Below are positions 60,512-64,000 of a stretch of DNA of 64,000 nucleotides, piece after piece. Numbering within the stretch: position 1 is the stretch's first letter; each line of letters opens with the position of its first letter. Made by a program: the position numbers and the translations under genes. Origin of the DNA: Candidatus Zixiibacteriota bacterium (GTDB taxonomy: Bacteria > Zixibacteria > MSB-5A5 > GN15 > FEB-12); the NCBI GenBank assembly GCA_019038695.1, contig JAHOYZ010000023.1, positions 1 through 64,000 of the forward strand, written 5' to 3'. The notes under the pieces are model-generated. The model was given only the letters and a program-made list of their open reading frames with translations. It was not told the origin of the DNA and searched no databases.

Positions 60512-61669
60512 CTACCGACCATGCCTGCGCACCAGTGAATGTATCGTTTCGCAGATGTAATCAACATCCGAAGATTTCAAAGTCGGGTACAACGGTAAAG
60601 AGATAACACGCTGCCCGGCATAGGCGGCGTTGGGGAAATACTGCGGTGAGAGTCCAAACAGGTCGCGATAACACGAAAGTTCAAAGATCGGTTTGTAATG
60701 CACTCCGCATTCAATTCCTTTGCGACTCATAGCCGCGATGAACTTATTCCGGTCAATCTTCAGGCTTGACAGGTGCAATTTGATTATGAACAGGTGCCAG
60801 CCATGAACGTATCCGCCTGCAATTTCGGGCACCTCGAGATAATCTTCCAGGCCGACGAGGTTTTTGAGATAACGTTGCGCTAGTTTAGTGCGCGCTTTCT
60901 GAACTTTCTCGAAAGACGCCAACTGCCCCAGCCCGATGGCCGCATGTAGCTCGGACATATTTCCCTTATATCCGACAGTGACAGCATCGTATTCCCATCG
61001 GCCTGAATTTGTTCGGTTAAGTGTGCTCGATGACAGGCCATGGCGAGCCAGCAGGTGTACCTTGTCGGTCAGCATTTTGTGACGAGAGGCTACCAAACCA
61101 CCCTCGCCGCAAGTGAGATTCTTGGTGGAATAGAAAGAGAACACAGCCCCATCACACAGTTGAGGGATCGACCTTTTCCTGTACGACGCTCCAATCGAAT
61201 GGGCCGCATCAGCCAGAAGGGCAACGGAATGAGCATCACATATCTTGTTCAACTGCACGTAATCGGCTGGATAGCCGGCGATATCAACCGGCATGATGGC
61301 CATCGTTTGGTCAGACACTTTGCGGGCGACTTCGTCAGGATCAATGTTCAGGGTTTTTGGATCGATATCGGCAAAGACAGGCCGAGCACCAGCTTCGATA
61401 ATAGCCTCGACGGTGGCGGCAAAAGTAAACGGGGTTGTAATCACTTCCCGGCCCGTACTTGCCCCGAGTGTCTTCAAGGCGAGATGAAGCCCGGTCGTGC
61501 AAGAACTCACGCTGGCAACGTGTTTCACCCCGAGGAGTTTGGCCACAGCCTTCTCGAAAGCAGCCACGCGCGAACCAACAGTTAGCCAACCTTCGTTGAG
61601 TACTGCCGCAACTTCCTTTTTCGCTTTCGACGACAACTTGAGATCGAAGAGCGGTATCTTCTTACGCAT
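60512..61669 (-). CDS. DegT/DnrJ/EryC1/StrS sugar aminotransferase
   Basis: The 385-residue product is a PLP aminotransferase acting on keto-sugar nucleotides. It has GEVITTPFTFAATVEAI-type segment EVITTPFTFAATVEAI, LLADAAHSIGASY, the PLP lysine in FSFYSTKNLTCGEGG and GYKGNMSELHAAIGLGQL. It starts at an ATG overlapping the last codons of the glycosyltransferase, so the two are coupled. The pair would make and transfer an amino sugar for a surface glycan. Confidence 0.93.
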   Translation of the reverse strand: MRKKIPLFDLKLSSKAKKEVAAVLNEGWLTVGSRVAAFEKAVAKLLGVKHVASVSSCTTGLHLALKTLGASTGREVITTPFTFAATVEAIIEAGARPVFADIDPKTLNIDPDEVARKVSDQTMAIMPVDIAGYPADYVQLNKICDAHSVALLADAAHSIGASYRKRSIPQLCDGAVFSFYSTKNLTCGEGGLVASRHKMLTDKVHLLARHGLSSSTLNRTNSGRWEYDAVTVGYKGNMSELHAAIGLGQLASFEKVQKARTKLAQRYLKNLVGLEDYLEVPEIAGGYVHGWHLFIIKLHLSSLKIDRNKFIAAMSRKGIECGVHYKPIFELSCYRDLFGLSPQYFPNAAYAGQRVISLPLYPTLKSSDVDYICETIHSLVRRHGR

Positions 61670-62729
61670 GGCTTGCTTCACTAATAAGCCTTTCATACAG
61701 CTCGATCATCATGTCAAGTGATCGGTCCCAACTGAAGTTGTCGCGCACGAAGAGATGTCCCGCATCACCCATCTTCTTCATAAGATCGGCATTTTGCGAT
61801 AGTGTCATAATAGCCTCGGCCAACGCTTCGGGATCATTCGGCGGGATGAGGATACCTGTCTCGCCATCGCGCAGTACTTCCGGTACGCCACCGACATTCG
61901 ATGCAATAACCGGTCGGCCACAGATTCCTGCTTCAAGGGCTGCAACGCCAAAAGCTTCGCGTCGCGACGGCATCACAACCATATGATGCTGTGAGATGAA
62001 CTTGTAGATATTCTTGTTCTCAATAAAGCCGACCAGATCAACAATATCGGCAATGTTAAGATCGGTCACCATCGACTGCAATTCCCCGGTCATTTCCCCA
62101 CGGCCCGCCAGCGAAAGTTTGATATTCGGTATTCTTGATTTGGCCCGGGCGAGTGCTCTAAGAAGAATATCCAGACCGTAGATTGATTTGTGATTTTTTA
62201 TAAAGCAAAGACGAAGATAATCCATCGATGGCAGTGGTTCAGTAGTGTTTGGAACGTTCACCCCAAAAGGAATGACGGAGATTCGCTGCTCTACTGCCGG
62301 GAGAAGATTTCGGGTAGTCTTCCGAAGAAAGTCGCTGGTAGCTGTGATATGAGTAGCTTTTCCAAGTTGGTACCTAAGCCACGCGCGGCGTAATCTAGTG
62401 GAAGGGAAATCTACAACATCGGATCCCCATACCGACATCACTAACGGAGAGAACCGTGACCATACCCCCCACAAACCGAAGCCGGAGACATAATGCAAAT
62501 GGATGAGATCCGGTTTGAACGCCTGTGCTTCTCGCACTGCCGTAGAGGCATGAGCTAGGTACGACCATCGTCCACTTCGCGGGAAAACAACAGTCTCGCA
62601 TCCGTCAACCTCCCAACCGTCGAGAGAGATTACCTTGACCTCGCAGCCCCGTTCACGCAGGCCAGCGGCCCAGCGATGAATGTGGACCGAATTGGCCCAA
62701 CCGAAAATGACAATCCGCTTGTTGGTCAT
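61662..62729 (-). CDS. Glycosyltransferase family 4 protein
   Basis: The 355-residue product is a GT-B glycosyltransferase with WANSVHIHRWAAGLRERGCE at the N-terminus, the donor domain LSLAGRGEMTGEL and the E-x7-E motif REAFGVAALEAGICGRP, then SNVGGVPEVLRDGETG. Sugar and acceptor are unknown. The start at 62729 (MTNKRIVIFG) gives the expected short first strand; a longer frame starts 24 bases earlier. It forms an operon with the DegT aminotransferase. Confidence 0.92.
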   Translation of the reverse strand: MTNKRIVIFGWANSVHIHRWAAGLRERGCEVKVISLDGWEVDGCETVVFPRSGRWSYLAHASTAVREAQAFKPDLIHLHYVSGFGLWGVWSRFSPLVMSVWGSDVVDFPSTRLRRAWLRYQLGKATHITATSDFLRKTTRNLLPAVEQRISVIPFGVNVPNTTEPLPSMDYLRLCFIKNHKSIYGLDILLRALARAKSRIPNIKLSLAGRGEMTGELQSMVTDLNIADIVDLVGFIENKNIYKFISQHHMVVMPSRREAFGVAALEAGICGRPVIASNVGGVPEVLRDGETGILIPPNDPEALAEAIMTLSQNADLMKKMGDAGHLFVRDNFSWDRSLDMMIELYERLISEASHA

Positions 62730-62879
62730 TCTAAATGATACGAAGATAATCATCCATCTGTCAACTCGTTGTCTCCTTTACAAGTGCTGTATGTCTTACC
62801 TGATATGAGAGGATCGTCATTCAGGGTGCAATCGCGGTCACTGAAAAAAACTTGCCGGAGACAAGCTTTCTTGATTAGG

Positions 62880-63701
62880 ATGAAAGTAATGATACAGGAC
62901 TTTACACATTCAGTATTAGGCCGCACCGGTATCGAAGTTCATCGACTCGGTCTGTCGGCCACTTACCGGCCGGGCAAAAAGACCCTTCACCGCGCCCTTG
63001 ACGCTGGCCTTAACTATGTTTTTATGTACGGTTTCGATACTCAGATGAAAAGTGTTCTTCGGGATGAGATTGTTAACAATCGCGACCGATTCGTTATCGC
63101 TACCGGCGCTTACAACTACATCTGGTGGCATTCGGACATTCGCAAGACCCTTGAGAAACGCCTGCGGCAGTTAAGGACTGATCACATTGATGTCTTTCTG
63201 TTCATGGGCGTAATGAAAGAGAAGGAATTCCCGGAGCACATAAGAGAGGAACTGTATCGGCTAAAGGAGGAAGGCAAAGTGCGCGCCATTGGTATCTCAA
63301 CGCACGACCGAAAGTTTGCCGGAAAGCTGGCGACGGATGGAGCACAGGATGTTCTGATGGTACGATACAATGCCGCTCATCGCGGGGCTGAAGAGGACGT
63401 GTTTCCTCATCTGCAGAAGCATAATCCCGGTATAATCAGTTTCACTGCCACGCGTTGGCGGTATCTAATCAAACGACCTTCAGGATATCCAAAAGGCGAT
63501 CGTCTTCCCACTCCCGGCGAATGCTATCGCTTTGTCCTCTCCAATCCCAATGTCGATGTCTGCATGATGGCTCCATCTAATCAAAAACAGCTCGAACATA
63601 ACCTCACCACTCTCGAAGAGGGACCGCTCAGCGACGAAGATATGGAGTTTATGAAGCAATTCGGTGATCGAGTGCATCACACGAGGAAGTGGTTCATGTA
63701 A
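62880..63701 (+). CDS. Aldo/keto reductase-fold protein with degenerate active site
   Basis: The 273-residue product follows the aldo/keto reductase barrel: SVLGRTGIEVHRLGLSATY, TLEKRLRQLRTDHIDVFLF, YRLKEEGKVRAIGISTHDRKF and FVLSNPNVDVCMM. The usual tetrad does not appear: the Asp of F-D-T-A-x-x-Y-G is missing at NYVFMYGF, the Lys of the T-K motif is glycine at IATGAYNY, and the His of Y-L-L-H is methionine at FLFMGV. Only the Tyr seems kept. It is therefore doubtful as a reductase and could be a binding protein or have changed chemistry. An ATG at 62889 with AGGA 9 bases upstream is an equally good start. Confidence 0.85.
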   Translation: MKVMIQDFTHSVLGRTGIEVHRLGLSATYRPGKKTLHRALDAGLNYVFMYGFDTQMKSVLRDEIVNNRDRFVIATGAYNYIWWHSDIRKTLEKRLRQLRTDHIDVFLFMGVMKEKEFPEHIREELYRLKEEGKVRAIGISTHDRKFAGKLATDGAQDVLMVRYNAAHRGAEEDVFPHLQKHNPGIISFTATRWRYLIKRPSGYPKGDRLPTPGECYRFVLSNPNVDVCMMAPSNQKQLEHNLTTLEEGPLSDEDMEFMKQFGDRVHHTRKWFM

Positions 63702-63742
63702 GCCGGAACCTGATCGGAATCGAAGGGGCAGGACCAGACAGG

Positions 63743-64000
63743 TTAGGGCTGTTCCTTAGGCTGAGGTAATTTTGAAGAAGGGGCTTCGGGATGGCTACGG
63801 TTCTGGCGAATACTCAACACTATCGCTCCTGCTCCGGCAATCGCCGCCAACAGATACACGAAAAAGCCAATCACCGGCACCGCGAAAATAATGGTCAGGA
63901 TAATCAGCCCGACCAGTAATTGCCACTTGCCCAGCTCGATCGGTTTGGTCTTGAAAATCCTGACCAGCCAGTAACCGATCAGGAAGGCCATGACAATCTT
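63743..64000 (-). CDS. C-terminal part of a membrane protein running off the window
   Basis: At least 82 residues are visible: three hydrophobic segments (AFLIGYWLVRIF, WQLLVGLIILTIIFAVPVIG, VYLLAAIAGAGAIVLSI) and a short polar tail ending QPKEQP. The reading frame appears open to the window edge, so the ATG at 63991 may be internal. The succession of glycine-rich membrane helices is like the end of polymer-forming (bactofilin-like) membrane proteins, but too little is present to name it. Confidence 0.6.
   Translation of the reverse strand, partial: KIVMAFLIGYWLVRIFKTKPIELGKWQLLVGLIILTIIFAVPVIGFFVYLLAAIAGAGAIVLSIRQNRSHPEAPSSKLPQPKEQP

Noticed and set aside
1-64000. tRNA, rRNA, insertion sequences and prophage
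   Set aside because: I looked for T-loop sequences, transposase-like proteins and integrases and found none; the phage-like genes are all T6SS components.

Overview
The window is about 64 kb of a bacterial chromosome with a GC content near 50 percent (my impression, not counted). The cell is clearly diderm: it encodes LptB and a type VI secretion system (T6SS), and two large secreted proteins end in a C-terminal domain opening with NYPNPFNPTT. That ending is typical of the FCB superphylum (Bacteroidota, Marinimicrobia, Zixibacteria and relatives). The SBBP propeller protein, DUF4097 and DUF4139 proteins and a non-proteobacterial Hcp fit the same group. My best guess is an uncultured lineage close to candidate phylum Zixibacteria. 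This is inference from gene style; no rRNA gene is present to test it.

Layout. 1-3 kb: a lone cyclic-nucleotide-binding protein, a membrane PASTA protein and class I fructose-bisphosphate aldolase. 3.2-19.7 kb, minus strand: a 12-gene T6SS operon followed by two secreted proteins. It is transcribed clpV-N, clpV-C, tssB, tssC, hcp, vgrG, tssE, tssF, tssG, tssK, tssL, tssM from a strong sigma-70-like promoter at 19711-19739. The operon is unusual: the ClpV ATPase is split into two translationally coupled halves, TssG carries an N-terminal PASTA-like domain, the TssM-like anchor is short with its GTPase at the extreme N-terminus, a long hairpin separates hcp from vgrG, and no tssA or tssJ is visible. 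19.8-22.3 kb: a divergent seven-repeat propeller protein. 22.3-22.7 kb: a cluster of dispersed palindromic repeats. 22.7-25.8 kb: a polyamine operon (XRE-cupin regulator, speD, ornithine decarboxylase-like, speE).

25.8-34.6 kb: DUF4097 protein, PriA, a TPR protein, a DUF4139 protein, a squalene/phytoene synthase-like protein and a glycosyltransferase. 34.7-38.8 kb, minus strand: a second T6SS module with its own promoter. It holds a PAAR tip protein, a calcineurin-like metallophosphoesterase (candidate effector), a DUF1795/Eag-like chaperone candidate, and a protein sharing the C-terminal domains of the PAAR protein. 39-46 kb: sugar-nucleotide genes, a TPR lipoprotein and the conserved lptB-rpoN-hpf group. 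46-51 kb: HisN/IMPase-like, ICMT-like methyltransferase, small zinc protein, panC, hemW, lepB.

51.4-60.4 kb, plus strand: an iron and oxidative-stress island. A Fur/PerR regulator has a good Fur-box-like palindrome over its own -10 element. It is followed by three small ferritin-like proteins, a peroxiredoxin, superoxide reductase, ferritin, a HEAT-like protein, rubrerythrin, two metal transporters and a dihydrolipoyl dehydrogenase. 60.5-64 kb: DegT aminotransferase and glycosyltransferase (surface polysaccharide), an aldo/keto reductase-fold protein that seems to lack its catalytic residues, and the end of a membrane protein running off the window.

No rRNA, tRNA, CRISPR array, insertion sequence or prophage was recognised.
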